Positions 12,241 through 24,955 of a DNA stretch of 64,000 bases are shown one piece after another. Both the position numbers and the translations under genes were made by a program. This stretch comes from Hypoxylon rubiginosum (lineage: Eukaryota > Ascomycota > Sordariomycetes > Xylariales > Hypoxylaceae). The stretch lies in contig CADCXA010000025.1 in NCBI GenBank assembly GCA_902806565.1, positions 3,149,739 to 3,213,738 of the forward strand, in the 5' to 3' direction. Within the stretch, counting starts at the first letter, position 1. Each line of letters begins with the position of its first letter. The notes under the pieces are model-generated. The model did no database searches. It was given only the letters and a program-made list of their open reading frames with translations, and had not been told where the DNA came from.

Positions 12241-14349
12241 CTACGGCTGGCGCGGCGGCTGCTGCTGCTGCGGCTGCGTCTGCGTTGGAGGCATCGAGGC
12301 AATAGTGTTCAAGTTTTGAAGTCTGTGGTGGAGATGGAAGTGAGAGACGCCCTCAGAATCGCTGTCGTGAGACTTCCGCTGGTGCTCATGACTGTTCCGC
12401 CTACTAGGGTTTCGGCTAGCCTGTCGACTCTGGCGTCGGCTCGCAGCCTGCTGAGCAGAGTAGTACGAGTTGTGCCGCGATGCCGACATGCGGTCACCAG
12501 GACGTTTCTGCATGACTTCCAATGTGGGCGTTCTCGGAGTCGGAGCGGTCGGCGGTCGCGATTGCGTGGGCGCTGTCGATGGTCGGGTATCGCCACCCAC
12601 CGTCGAGGGAGCGTGAGAACGAACGTGGCTGAGTTGGTGACCGCCAAACTCGGCGGCACCTTGAGCAAGGCTCTGGGCAAAGGGAGACCGCTTGCGCAGT
12701 GCGGGACCCTTCCAGTAGATGACATATACGGCAATAACTAAGACAAAAGCGATGCAAAATAGAATAGTCGACGCATATGGCAGGTTCATGCCCTTGTCGG
12801 CGCCGATGTTGGAGTAGAAGGGCGTCGCCGGGAGAGTGAGGACACCTGCTAGGAAGTCACGAGCCCATCCGTTACCGCCCGTCGCCGATGCCGAGTACGG
12901 GCCGTAGGCACAGATCATGTAATCAATCGTAGCCATGTAAATGGCGTAGTTGGCGATACCGATAATGCAGGTGCCGAACATGGAACCGATCCAGTGCAAG
13001 GGCGGGCCGGTGGACGTCCACGCGAATATGATGAGGCCCATCGGTAGGCAAGGCGCTAGCCATAGCAGCAGGGACATACGAGACTCGTACTGGGCGTGTT
13101 CGTCTTCCGGGTGCTTCTCGCGGAGGTGCTGGTTCCGCTTGAAGGCCGGCAAGAAGAAAATCCAGCCGAGGAGGTATCCAACACCGAAAGGAACGAACGC
13201 GAGACCGATCTGGTAAGGTTCGAAGTTCCACTGCCTGTAGACAAGCGCGAGCGACTGAATCTGCATGAAGATGAGCGCATCGGAGAAACCCGAGAGCAGC
13301 GACAACACGAGCACGATGGGTTCGGTGAGAAACATGCGGAAGGGACGCAACCAGGTGTAGATGAGCTCCTTGAAGGTGAAACGCTTCCAGAAAGATTCGA
13401 GCTCGTCCGGTCCGTACACGTTAGGGTCTTCGCCCGACTTTCTCCGCTTCTTGGCGATGTGGTTGAGCATGATGGTCGTGCGCGTCTCGGGGACGGTGAA
13501 CAAGTGTAACAGCTGCACGAAGCCGCCGAAGATCAATTGGATCCACATGCACCATCTCCACGATTCCGAGGGAGGCAGGAATGATTCGACGAAGCCGCCT
13601 ACGATGGGGCCGAGAATTGAGCCGCCAACAGACGAGAAGACGCTGCAGACATCGAGAAATTAGTTCAAACACCCCCTACCAGCAGAAGAGAGGCACGGAT
13701 TAACTCACATATACGCTACGGCATACTGCTGCCTGTCGCTCTCGAACATGTCGGCAATCATACCAAGCGTCACACTACCTCCAGCAGTAGAGAGACCACC
13801 GAGGGCTCTGCCAGCCAACAGACAGCCGAAATTAGGAGCCAATGCGACCGGCAGGACGAACAAATTGATCAGCGTCATGGATGCCTGCAGAATCGGCTTG
13901 CGACCGATCTCTTCGGACCACGGAGCCCACAGCTCGCAGCCGAAAGCGTAGGTTATGAGGAAGATGGCAGCACCGATACGAGCAGCTTGCGCGCTCACGC
14001 CGAAATGCTCCTGGATTCCCTCTAGACCGTTAGAGTAGAGCGACGTGTTGAAATTCATAGAGATCTGGACGAGGAAGATGACGGTGAGAATCCACCACTT
14101 CTTCCACGCGGGAAAGGCGAAACCGAGTTCGCCTTCGCAGTCCTCTTCCTTGAGCTCCCTCTTGCCCGTCGAGGCCTTGACCTTTTCCTTCTCGGCCGAT
14201 CTGGCGGCGAGCGTCGGGTCGACCGTCGTTCCTACGGCCGTGTGACCGCCATTGACGTGACCAACCGTCTCCTCGGAACTGTAGGTTGGACGTTCTTCGG
14301 TGGGCCCGAAGGTGGAAGACCACTCTTTCGAGACGACCCCGTCCGCCAT
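12241..14349 (-). CDS. MFS transporter, DHA1 (polyamine/drug:H+ antiporter-like) family
   Basis: Exons 14349-13709 and 13642-12241 are joined by a 66-nt intron (GTGAGT...TGCAG) at AVAY/IVFSSVGG and give about 680 residues. A hydrophilic N-terminus of about 85 residues precedes the first membrane helix (WWILTVIFLVQISMNFN). The motif-A-like loop FGCELWAPWSEEIGRKP, followed by the GRALGGLSTAGGSVTLGMIAD helix, is characteristic of fungal DHA1 carriers. A central cytosolic loop carries KKRRKSGEDPNVYGPDELESF. The last 130 residues or so are a Ser/Arg/Gln/Pro-rich cytosolic tail ending in a QQQQ run, probably regulatory. Expected role: proton-coupled export of small molecules at the plasma membrane; the substrate cannot be read from sequence. 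The frame is intact. The start is the first ATG of the long frame, just upstream of the family's hydrophilic leader. Confidence 0.88.
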
Positions 14350-15670
14350 GACTTCCGTTGGTTGTCTGGCGGGAAGATCAGGAATGCGCGGTAGAGGCAG
14401 GAGATTTCACAGAATTCGCGAGGAATTCGGAACTCGGTGAACCGGGCTGCAGTGAGAAACCTTCTCACACCGCTAGCATAGAGCGATCGCTTTCACACGA
14501 GGATCACCTAAGACCACCGGCTCAGGGGCGGGGGGGGAAGAAGGCGAAATAGTAAACAGAACTAAGCAAACAGGAAGTCCAATGGCATGAGTGACGGTAT
14601 GGGGTCCGGATATATATGATGTGGGTGGCTTATGTGGGAGGCCTGAGTAGGGGGGATATCTAGGACCGAGACAAGGAGCCTTGTAAGAAGAAAGAAACAA
14701 AGTTCATGTGAGACGCCGGCATGGGGATAGCCTCTAGGTTTATATATACGATGACGGAGGAACACGATGGGGGGACCGGGGGGGCTTATAAATGGGGTAA
14801 AGAGCAATAGCAAAAGATACAAAAGAAAGCCGACTAATAAGCCAGGAGGTATAGGAGGAGGAGCACGACATGGGGATGGAAGATGGAAGCCGGAAGCCAT
14901 AGCTTGGAGCGTCAGTCGGGACAGAGACAGACAGAGCGTGCGACCGCAAACAAAAAAGAAAAGTGGGAAGCCATCAGGGAATTCGGAATTGAGTCCAGTG
15001 ACGAAGCATTCTAGGCCAATTCTTGGTGTCCGCTATCCCTCTTGGTCGGTCAACCCACAAAATACCAATGGCATATTTTCCTACCTGGTCATGCTCGGGT
15101 ATGTGATGTATGTAGATGTCTATGTAGACATGTAGATATGTACGTATGGATTGTGCATCGTAGGTACATACAAAGCCGAAGACGTACTTTGGTAGTCCCC
15201 GTCGCGCACAGATCACGGATGCCGGTTCTTGGTCGAATAGAGACGCTACCTACTCTGGTGTACCACGAACTAGCGGCGCCATGTACCCGTGGAGACCACC
15301 CGTGGAGGGGACCCTGTAGGTTTCTTTCTTCCGTACATGGACATGGTGCTGCCGGGACTACCCTACGGATTGGAACAGGGATCGTGATGTCCGAGTGAAG
15401 TTGAATGGTCGAAATGGCGGATTCGCATACGATTTGCGGAGGGACAATCGGGTGGAAGGGGAAGGGGAATGGAATTGGGCTTCTAAGAAGGAAAAGGCAG
15501 TTCGAACGGGACCCTCGACCCGCGTTTACAGTATGACGACAGCAGAGCTGCATCTGCAGGTCGGCCTGGCTGATCTGACCTGTACATTAATAGTAGAGGT
15601 GCTTTTTTTGCTTTCAGCCAACTAGGCATCTGATGAAAATCGGGAAGAACCCGACAAGACGACGTATGTA

Positions 15671-15830
15671 GATTGGTAGGTTGAAATGGTAGGTCAATGT
15701 AGGTTGGTGGTTGGTAGGTTAGTGTAGGTTTGGGCTGTGGGCTGGTAGAGACTGGTAAGCTGTAAGTTTGGTTTCTTTAGGTACACTGGTAGGCTAGTAG
15801 GCTGGTACACTGGCAGACTGGTAGGCTACG
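15671..15830. repeat. Degenerate (G)GTAGGTT/GGCTGGTA simple repeat
   Basis: About 160 bases are dominated by irregular repeats of GGTAGGTT, TTGGTAGG and GGCTGGTAG/C. It has the look of a decayed minisatellite related to the TAGG-rich motifs seen elsewhere in the intergenic DNA. Confidence 0.7.
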
Positions 15831-18556
15831 AGGAGCTAGCAAATCCGGGGCTCCCCCTTGGGGTCAACCGGATGCAGGATTTCACGTCAGACGACCCCAT
15901 GTATATGCAAGCTCGTGGCACACGATTTTATGATTTTTCTTTCGTTTCGTTTTATTTTAATTCTGGGGAATGCGGGAAATAAAATTATTTTAATCTGTTT
16001 CCTTTTAGGTTTCTACTGGACAGCCTGGAGAGATGCAAGTTGGAGAAGTAGATTGAGCCAACTGGAGAATGGAGAAATACCTAAGGTACCTTACTTAATC
16101 GCATACACGCATACCCGCATATATCTGACATATATGTACATATGTAGGTACCCTCCACTACGAACCGTTCGCTACATGTAGCATGTAGGAACAAGAACAG
16201 TCAAAAGACTCGAAAGGAATTTGGAAAAAGTGTCGATGGCAGATGAGAAGACAAGATGGACGGGAACAAAGTAAGATGACGAAAGGCTCAACTCGAGGCT
16301 CAGCAAAAAAGCTGATATGACATGATGTCATGTGAGGGGCTCAGTTGTATGGAGTTTTAGGAGTCGGTATAACGGGAGTTGTAAGAGTTGTATGAGTCGC
16401 AAGGACAGTCTCTTCGCCTGATACCCTACCGTCGCCCGTCTGCTACACTGCTTACCTGCTTACCTGCCACCTGCCATCTATCCGCCTACCTAATATCCAA
16501 TATTCTGTCATCCTGTCATTCATCTACTATAAACTGCTATATCCCACATCGCAACTTGCCATGCCGAACTTGCTTCGTTTCAATTACTGCCCTACTCGAC
16601 GGTAGCCTCGGCCCTCTTTGCCTACGGGGAGCTGTGTATGGTCCCTCAGTCACCTCGGTCCCTACAGCCCCTACAGCCCCTACGCAAGCTGGCAAGCTAC
16701 AGTACCTACAGGTCCCTTGTCTCGCTTGTCTAGGCCCTGGCCTGTCGACTACCGCGCATAGGCCCATAAAAGGTCAGACGGTTGGGTTGCACCGGTCCTG
16801 CGGTTGCACACGATTCCGCGAGAGAAAAAAACACCGCAAAATTCCGTCGATGCTAGCAGTCTTTTCTGGGTGCGTGGTACAATACCATACCTAACACATG
16901 GAATACCAACCCACCCACCCCGCCAGCCTGCCAGCCCACTCGCCCACCAAAATACATACACACTACACACCGTGCTGAATATACAACGCGGAGGGTTCTA
17001 GGGGGGGGGACAATGCCACGGGGTGCCATTTCAGCTGTCTGCGGAGCTCGCTACGGCGGTCGGTAACCAATTCGAATGCTCGAGACGCTTTTCCTACTTG
17101 TTAAGAGACTCGGACGTTTGCTACCCAACAGCAAACTGCCGATTTATTACGTGGGGTCGATGGGGTCAAATTGCTACCGTACCTTTTTTCTTGCCTCCTG
17201 ATCTGGGATCTCCAGTCTTGACCTACGTTGGTCCGCTTCGCCAGCCTGCCAGCCTGCCTGCTTACCATATGACGAGATGGGCTGGATGGGTAAGAAAGTA
17301 TCGTGCATTTTCCCATGGCACCTTTTACGATCTAGGTGTAGTAGTGCTACTAAGGTGAGCCCCTGTGGAGTATCGGATGATAAATCCACATGGTTCTGAA
17401 ACCTTTTCTATCGGTTTTCTTTCATTGACCAGTTATGTTCGTTACTAGGGTGAAAAAGGAACCAACATTTTTATCGAAGACGTCGACGACGACGAAAAGA
17501 GGATAGATTGCGGCGAAAAGGAAAAGACTTGGAATCTCAGCACTAGGCACGTTTACGACCTAGCGCTTGTCAACCACAGCCATATACGTCATTTGTAGCA
17601 TGGTTACCTAGGTAGGCATGCAAAAGGTCCAAGGGGCTCCCCTGGTCCCATGTCCATGTGTGTGATAGCGTGTAGCTTAGCATGCTAGAATGCCTGGGCA
17701 AAACCACATCCGTCGCCTTGTTTTACGTACGTGCCGGCGCGGCGCGGCGCTTTTTCCCCTTTCTTCCAATTCTTATCTTTAGAGTTGCAAGCCGCAATCC
17801 GCAATCCGCAAGCCGCCGCAAAGACGGATCCGCGGTCTTGGCAAGGCCTCTAGGAACGAGCTCGAGACGAGAATGAGTTCAAGTTCAAGTCGAGTCACAT
17901 TTACGAAGTTGGAAGTAGTCGGCTTCACTATCGCTTCCTATCAATTATGTCTCGAAAACTAGAAAGACAGCTTTCGCCATGGCGCGCAACAGGATTCTTA
18001 GTCAGAATTCCTCGCGAAACATACTATGTACTGGCAATACTGACTGTACGTCGGTGACGTCGGTAACAATAGTAGTTAGGTCTTTGTTCTGTTGGATGGA
18101 GACGAAATTACAGTGCAAGCAGTTAACCCCATAGTCGCGGAGACCCCATGATTGTGGAACAGAAACCCCATGGACTCGAGCCCTTCTCCCACTCCTACTC
18201 CAACTTATGACTAAACGAATCGAACAGTCGTTTCGAAACGAAAAAAAAACAAATTCTCTACCCCCTAGCATCGTGGACGTCGTGGACGTCTATCTTTGCC
18301 AAGTAGGTAAGTCGGTCATTTTATAATTAGACGCGATAGACCCATCGACCCATACTTTTCGGCCCGGGATGCTGTGCCAGTTGTGCTAGTCTCGTCAATC
18401 ATTGCGCTAATTAGTGACATCTTGCAACAAATTTGCCTAGCAGCCAGGCAGCCTAGTGAGCTTTTCCGTCATGAGTTCGTAACAAGAATTCCTGTGCTGG
18501 GAAACCCGAATAATTTCTTTGAACCGCTCTCGCCAACATCGCTCTTTTCCTATCAA

Positions 18557-18586
18557 CTTGTCAGCTTGTCAGCTTGTCAGCTTGTC
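18557..18586 (+). repeat. Short tandem repeat, 8-bp unit CTTGTCAG
   Basis: The unit CTTGTCAG occurs three times in a row followed by a partial copy (CTTGTCC). No gene is associated. Confidence 0.8.
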
Positions 18587-21500
18587 CAGTTGGAGATAGC
18601 TCGGCCTTAACATACTTCCTCACACCGACAGAAATTCAAAAGAGCATATCCTAAAAAGCGAGCCACGACTCTTACACGTTACCTACTAGGATGCTCACCT
18701 CCACTCTTCATCTTCACAAGCTTAAAAGTAACCCGCAAATCTACTATGTATGGGCAGTGAGCGGTAAGCAAGTCGTGAGGCACCTGACATACGGTAGTCA
18801 CGAGATCTCTCCACGAGATCCCCACGAGTCCCCACGCGACTGCGTGATCGCATTGCTCCTAAACCTACCATGTATCATCCTGAAAGTATCCTACCTGTAA
18901 CCCAACTCCGATCTTGCGGGCTCGGGGGATTGTCTACCTAAGGTAGTGGCCCCGGAGTCCAACATCAATTTCACATGTGCGCCGGATGAAGAACTGGAAC
19001 CCTAAGAACTATATACTGCACCCAGCAGAGCTGACAAGAACTAAGATCGGGTAGAAATGGCGCAGAAGACGGAGATGTTAACAAACAGAACTGCTAACCA
19101 CACAGGTCTTCGAATGGTGGTATGACGATTGTCGGGATTGGCATGCAACAATTCGAACCTCTAGCGACGAGCAGGCCGCCGAAAATGTACAGATCGAGTA
19201 CAGATTACTAAATCTTCACAAGTCTAAACCAATATCGATTGCATCAACCCCCACGACCCCCTTTTTTATAGTAGATGGACCCCCGTGCTACTACATTTAT
19301 AATAGGATGCTTGGCCGACTACCAATTGTTAGCTACATAACAAATAGATGTGGAGTCGGCCCCGACCGATGGTCTGAATCCTCCCGCTCACGAACGCCGG
19401 TGTAGTTTTTCGTTCGTCCAAGAGCGGAATCTTTTCAGCTACCGGAATTAGGCCGCCACGATTTTTATTGGGCAACGTCGACGGGCATCGCGAATAAATC
19501 GGCGCAACTATAGCGGCTCTGCGATGCACGCGTCGCCTCGTTCGCCTCATCCGCCTTGTTCAAGTTTCTTAATCGCTACCTCCTAGCTACCTAGGTACCT
19601 AACGTAGTACGTTACTACGACGGAGTATATTGATAGACCAACGACTCGCGTCTAGGCGCTCTAGGCACGAGCACGTGCTACCGAGAAGCATCACGTCTTG
19701 AAATTGATACTTGAAGATATCAATAGACCTCTTCGAGACAATGGGTCGTAGTGGTAGTCGTGGGCATAGTAGATGGTGCGTGATGTACGATTTGGATGTA
19801 CTCGATACCGACCATTCGAGGCCAGTCGAGATCGATTTAAACAAATACCAGGATCGAGCGATGGAGGTCCCAAACACGGACAAACACATCGAGGCTACCG
19901 ACAAGCCAAGACGGGAGGAAGAAAAATTACCCTCCTCGCGTATACGACCCGACTTCACACCCGCCCAAGGGCCTAGGCGCGAAGGTTTATGAATACCTAC
20001 CTAGGTAGGCAATGTAGCATCTGCTTTATCTCTATGGAAGAAGAGACAGAGAGAGCATAAGCATAGGCAAGGCCACAGCCTATCTTGCTGGCTAGCCCCT
20101 TCGATGCCACCTCCAAGTTCCTCTTCCCCAAACCCCCAGAAAAGTCTTCAATCTCCCCATATCTCGCGACAATCTAGAATTCTCTGCGTCAATGGTCCAC
20201 TTTTTAGGCTGCTCGACTATCTATATGGTACTAGATGAAGTTAACACATTACATGCAGGGTATCCGGCCCCCGGGATGCCCTTATGCGGTTAACCTACCA
20301 TTCGCTATTTGATTCTGCACCTACAAATGGCTACCTTCTGCAGAACCTTTCCCCATTCTTCTTGGCGTCGGTCTCCACGAGCGTAGGCCGAAGAGTAGAT
20401 GGCCGTTGCTGTCGCTCTGTTCGTATTCGTAGGACGCCTACCAGCCCTTGACCGAAGCATGTCCGCTCCTTCGGCGTTCTGCTGGATGCCACGGCAACCG
20501 GCGCCGTACACCAAAAGAGACGACTCATTTATCTGACCACCAAGTTTGACGCGAATGCAAGCAAGACATACAGGGGCATGCAAGGCCTGCGTGGTTCCTC
20601 CTCACCCCCAACCGGTCAACCAGAAAAAGGCCGTCCTGCCTGGCCTAGTCCAGAACGCTTAACAGCCTGCACGACGCGGGTCGTATGCAAGAGATGAATT
20701 ATCAGCAGGGGCGAGCCTGCCATACCTGCAGTCATAATAGGGTCGGGTAAGAGAGTTGCTGACGGCGTCGTCCCCCTCCCCCCCCTCAGCAAGGAAAATG
20801 TCGGTGCTCGAAGTAAAAACGAAAAACGAGATCTGACAGACAACTTTCTCGCCGCACGATTGGGTATCAGATTCGGCAGAAGTTTAGTAGATCGTCGCTG
20901 ACGCCTAGCTTCTCGTCCTCAAGCTGGCCTCATGCGGCCTGAAGAATTACGGTTACCGACACCCTGACTTGAAGACTTTGCCTTATGCAAACATTATGCC
21001 CGAAGATATTAAAGGAAGTTGGTCACGTAATCCTTACCTTCTCCAGCAAGGCTCTGGCTATGATGTGATTATTGTTGCAGGGAGCCATATCAGAGTCTCC
21101 TGAACACCAATCCAACCCGCCGTATAGCGAACTAGTCGGCTCGTCTATCATGCAAAGTTGATCATCCGCCCGACCTAAAGCTGCACTATACTGATGTGAG
21201 TAAGCTGACAAGAAGACGCAGACGCAATACAGAGCGGGATCGCGCATAACGCAGGCAGGTACAGGCAAAAGGACCAGGCAAAAGGACCAGGAGAGCATCA
21301 CGCTCCTACTCGAAAGACAGGTACGATGCGTTTCATATGTGTCTGCGAGAAGCTAACATCGAACTACGCCACAGCATCGCGTGCTCGAGCTGACCTTTGT
21401 CGGCCTCCGTAGTGCGCCAACCAGATTGGTAAACCCACGCACCGAAGGCCGATATCAAAGCTCATCATGTTTGATTGGCATTGGCTTCTGACGACTCGCT

Positions 21501-22767
21501 CGAGAGCGCAGCTTTGGACTAAGGCATCTTTATAGGCCCTGTGCCTTCAAGTTGGCTTTGATCAATCTCCTAGATCTCGAAAGACTTGGGGGCTTCATAT
21601 AACGAGAGACATTATCGACCAGAAACTAACAAGGTGCTCGATTGTAGGGATGAAACTGATTTGCACTGGACTGGATAAATTTGAGGCTGTGATAAATAAT
21701 CTATTCCGTGGATGTCGCACCTAGGCCAACATATTCTAAATTCTCGGAGTGATGTGAAGTCACGCAATTCAAGCTACGGTAAGCTTCTCCGCTACCTAAT
21801 CTTTGGAGGGAGGCTATATCAACGACACATGGTTAAGAATACACCTCATTGGCATTTGCAGGTCTTATCCCTCCCTCAGACGGCTATCAGGCCTGCGCCG
21901 AGCAACGAGTTCAATAACAAATCCGTTGCTGGAAACTTCTCCTAACTATGATCAATATAATTATCAACACGAAATATGAGTCAGTTATCAGAGCAGGGCT
22001 CAATGCAATAAAACGTCTTCGTATACTCCAAGATCCAACAAGATCTTCTGCTACCAAGTGGTGAGATGCACGACACGCCAAATTCCTTGCATCCTTTTGG
22101 GACGGCATGCAGCTTGGCCCAGTAAGGAAAGACGAGTAATCCTTGAATCGGATAATTTCGGGCAAGTTTCGTTGATAACGGAAACATGGACTGATCTCCT
22201 GCCGACTTTTCGGGGTAACTCGGCTGATTCGTTCTAATGATGCTAGTTGCTTTTTCTGAGGCCTTGGCCACCAAGATACGGCATGCTCGGGTTCTTTGAT
22301 ACCCATACGAAGCTTCAGTGATAGCCATCTAGATTTTGCTTCCCCAAAATAGGAACAGCACGAAGTTGTAGATCCTTAAGGCAGGAGTTATGTACTACGC
22401 CTCATGTCGATCCGTAGAAGATGTGTATGCTGAGGCAAAACAGGGTCCAGGATAAAGCTCTACATCTGTTATGTAGAAGATATGTTGTATCGGAGTGTTG
22501 GAAAGCCACTTCATCGTCGCCCGTCCGTGGGAATTCGGCTTCGTCCGGTTTGTCTATAATCGGCTAGACTCTTGACGAACGTGGCTAGTCCCGGCGTCGA
22601 CAGCGAGATGCGGAGAAGGGACGGGAGATTGCCGAGAAGATTACCCAACTTCGTAAATGCCTCAGCCAGGATATGAGCATTGCCGTCGGCACGGGGTTGA
22701 GGCATGGGCAATTCTCCCTTTCCGTCTCACCTCCAAGCCCATTGCTTACCCGTCTGTTTAGTCTTTA

Positions 22768-23876
22768 TCAAAACATACGTGGGGTATTAGTTTGCCAGCT
22801 GTCCTCGTACAAGTCCCCGATATCTGATGCCGTGCCTTTTGATACCGTAGGCTGGAGATCCTCTGGGCCGATAGGCTCCGGGTTGATGGGCTCAGAGTTT
22901 ACATCCTGCTCGAGTGCAGGTTCTGGAGGCCCTGACGGAACCCCCGAAGATGATGGAACATTGCCAAGCGATGAGTTCTTGCCCAAGTGCCACATTTGAT
23001 TTGGGCCAGTGCAGTCTGGAAGGTGATCCTCGGACACTTCGATCAGGCCCCCATCGGGTCCTGGCACGAAATGTCGAGCCGGTAGAAACTCGACATCGTA
23101 AACCGGTTGGATTCGGTGGTATACTTCGTGATTATGGATATCCTGGTGGATGTGTTCCTCTATGATCTCATGTACTTGTGGACGAACGGTTTCATGAGTG
23201 ACAGCTATAGGAACTCTTTAGCAACTCCACAAGAAACCTATCTAGTAACCTGTTACTCACCAGGAGCATAAGTGGTAGTCTCATCGGTGTCTGTAGTATT
23301 GGTCAAGTCCGGGATTACCCCGGGGGAACTATGGGTTTCCACACAATCCTCATACACCTCTTCGGTGTCTTGGGTCTCTGAAGTGGGAGCTTTCTCTTTG
23401 TCCCCTACATATATAGCTGGAGGGTTATTCCTTTCGTTATCGACCCTTCGTATTGACGGATTTCCTGATCCCCTCCCGGTCGTAGTTCCAGCGGTAGAGC
23501 TAGGGTTTGGTGGAACTTCTGTTTCCGTATCCCCATATTGCTTGGTTTGACTTTGTGCCTCCTTGATAGTTTCCAGAGGCAATTCTGCAGGACCACGTTG
23601 TTCGTTAGGCCTGTTACTTATGCTTCCAGAATGAAGGTGTCCAGGTGGTTTTGACCGGTCCTGGGCATCTGTGTTATATTCTGGAAGAGTTCCAGCCCTT
23701 CTTGAACGACCCGTGCCGTTGTTTCGACGAGGATCTTCCAACTTCCCACCCTGCTTTGGAGAGTCGAGGCTTCTTCTTGTATCCAAAGGTGTGACTCTTC
23801 TATTGTCCGCTTTCGTGGAAACTGAACTACCTTCATCAAAACTTCGCCTTCGAAGAAGAGCTTTCAACCGACGCAT
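22768..23876 (-). CDS. Allergen-like His-rich fungal protein, long form
   Basis: Exons 23876-23261 and 23204-22768 are joined by a 56-nt intron (GTGAGT...CTATAG), giving about 350 residues. The first two thirds are basic then acidic, polar and low-complexity (start MRRLKALLRRRSFDEG). The intron joins TTYAPG to AVTHETVRPQVHEI, and this is where the conserved part begins: HIHQDIHNHEVYHRIQPVYD, then LPARHFVPGPDGG and TGPNQMWHLG. This pattern of repeated H/V/Q-P motifs is that of a fungal family often annotated 'allergen'. Its function is not established, and a hydrophilic stress-associated role is only a guess. The start at 23876 (MRRLK) is preferred over the longer in-frame extension, which adds an atypical segment. 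The gene diverges from a second member of the same family 1.08 kb away. A coding-looking frame at 22711-22511 just downstream could be a further exon but has no good splice partner. Confidence 0.72.
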
Positions 23877-24955
23877 GATGAGGATGGCGTGTGGTGTCAA
23901 TATAGTATAGGCGAAGCAAGAATGAGGAGCTCGCGTCAACCACACAGACAAGAAAGCACGTAGGCTCGAGAACACATAGTCATATAGAGACTGCTTTCTA
24001 GGCTGCAATTTCAAGTACCGCTAGGAGAGAATGTGGATATACCTAGGTACGTACGCTATCTAGTGAGTAAGTTTAGAATGACGTTACTGACTTGAAAGAA
24101 TGTCGTACTGCTTCCCAATGCGGTGCGTCACTCATAATGGAAGCGCCATACTCGTAGAACGTAGGTGTAGACAGAGAAATACACAAAAAGCATCGTGTTT
24201 GACCGTTGCTGTCTGAAAGGGGAGGTTCCACCTCCGCGGAGACAGTCGAAATCCTGACGCCAGGGTAGAAAACTTGGACCTCTACGAAGAGAGGACGGCC
24301 AAAGGAAAGCAAGGTTCTAGCTTACACTTTAGTATATTGCAGCTTCAATATATCGCAGCCTCTTCCCTGAGTTTGGCAAGGTCTTGATGATCTGGTTCGC
24401 GATTAATTACGATATACTCGAGTCAGTGGACGAGTTTCTTAATCTGTGATTCATCACTATGGTGGTTTAACTCCCCTCTAGCGTTAGCTCGCGGCTATCC
24501 CCGCATTTACCATGATGTCTAAGTCAAATACGCCGCAAAGAGGGAGCTGGACAAAAGGCAAAGGGGATGCGGCAAGTACATTCCTACCAGTCCACAACAG
24601 CCTCAAGTCTTATATCATTGTGGCGTATCGGGCGTAATGTAAATATGTCCTTGACGTATACTCATCCACTGAGATATCCACCCTCTGTCCGGATCTGCCG
24701 CATTCGTCTGATTCGACGTAGTAGATCGCGCAGGCTCAATTTGTAAATCTGGGGTGAGCTTGAAGGCTAACTAAGCGTGCTGCATCAGATCTTTGATATG
24801 TATTACGTCGACCATATTCTGCTTCGATATATATACCTGACATTGTTCTTCCATGATATTTCTTCATCTCTTCAACATATTCTTCTATCTCTACCTAGGC
24901 GGTTATTTTACATCTACACGCCCAGTCTAGGTTTAACAATTTTATATCAAGCAAC
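23877..24955. promoter_or_regulatory. Divergent promoter region between two allergen-like genes
   Basis: This 1.08 kb lies between start codons on opposite strands. A TATATATA-type element sits near 24829-24836, about 120 bases upstream of the plus-strand ATG, followed by a CT-rich leader. TACCTAGGTACGTACG occurs near 24041. There is no coding signal. Confidence 0.5.

Larger units (their letters stand above)
14350..22767. other. 8.4 kb gene-poor region
   Basis: No frame here shows a recognisable domain, a codon-like long run, or spliceable neighbours in one frame. The longest open frames (168 aa at 16388, 154 aa at 15089 minus) are low-complexity by-products of simple repeats. The region contains many short repeats (GGTAGGTT-type near 15.7 kb; CTTGTCAG near 18.57 kb; CCCCTACAG near 16.66 kb; a CAGGCAAAAGGAC duplication near 21.26 kb) and scattered TACCTAGGTA palindromes. 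It may include a long 5' leader or promoter of the MFS gene, non-coding transcripts, or decayed genes; none can be shown. Confidence 0.5.

Noticed and set aside
16388..16894. 168-aa plus-strand ORF
   Set aside because: Low-complexity Pro/Thr/Leu content from CCTAC-type repeats, no domain, no splice partners.
19100..19170. GGTTCGAAT-like T-loop on the minus strand suggesting a tRNA
   Set aside because: No matching acceptor stem, D-loop or anticodon arm could be folded around it; no tRNA found elsewhere by eye.
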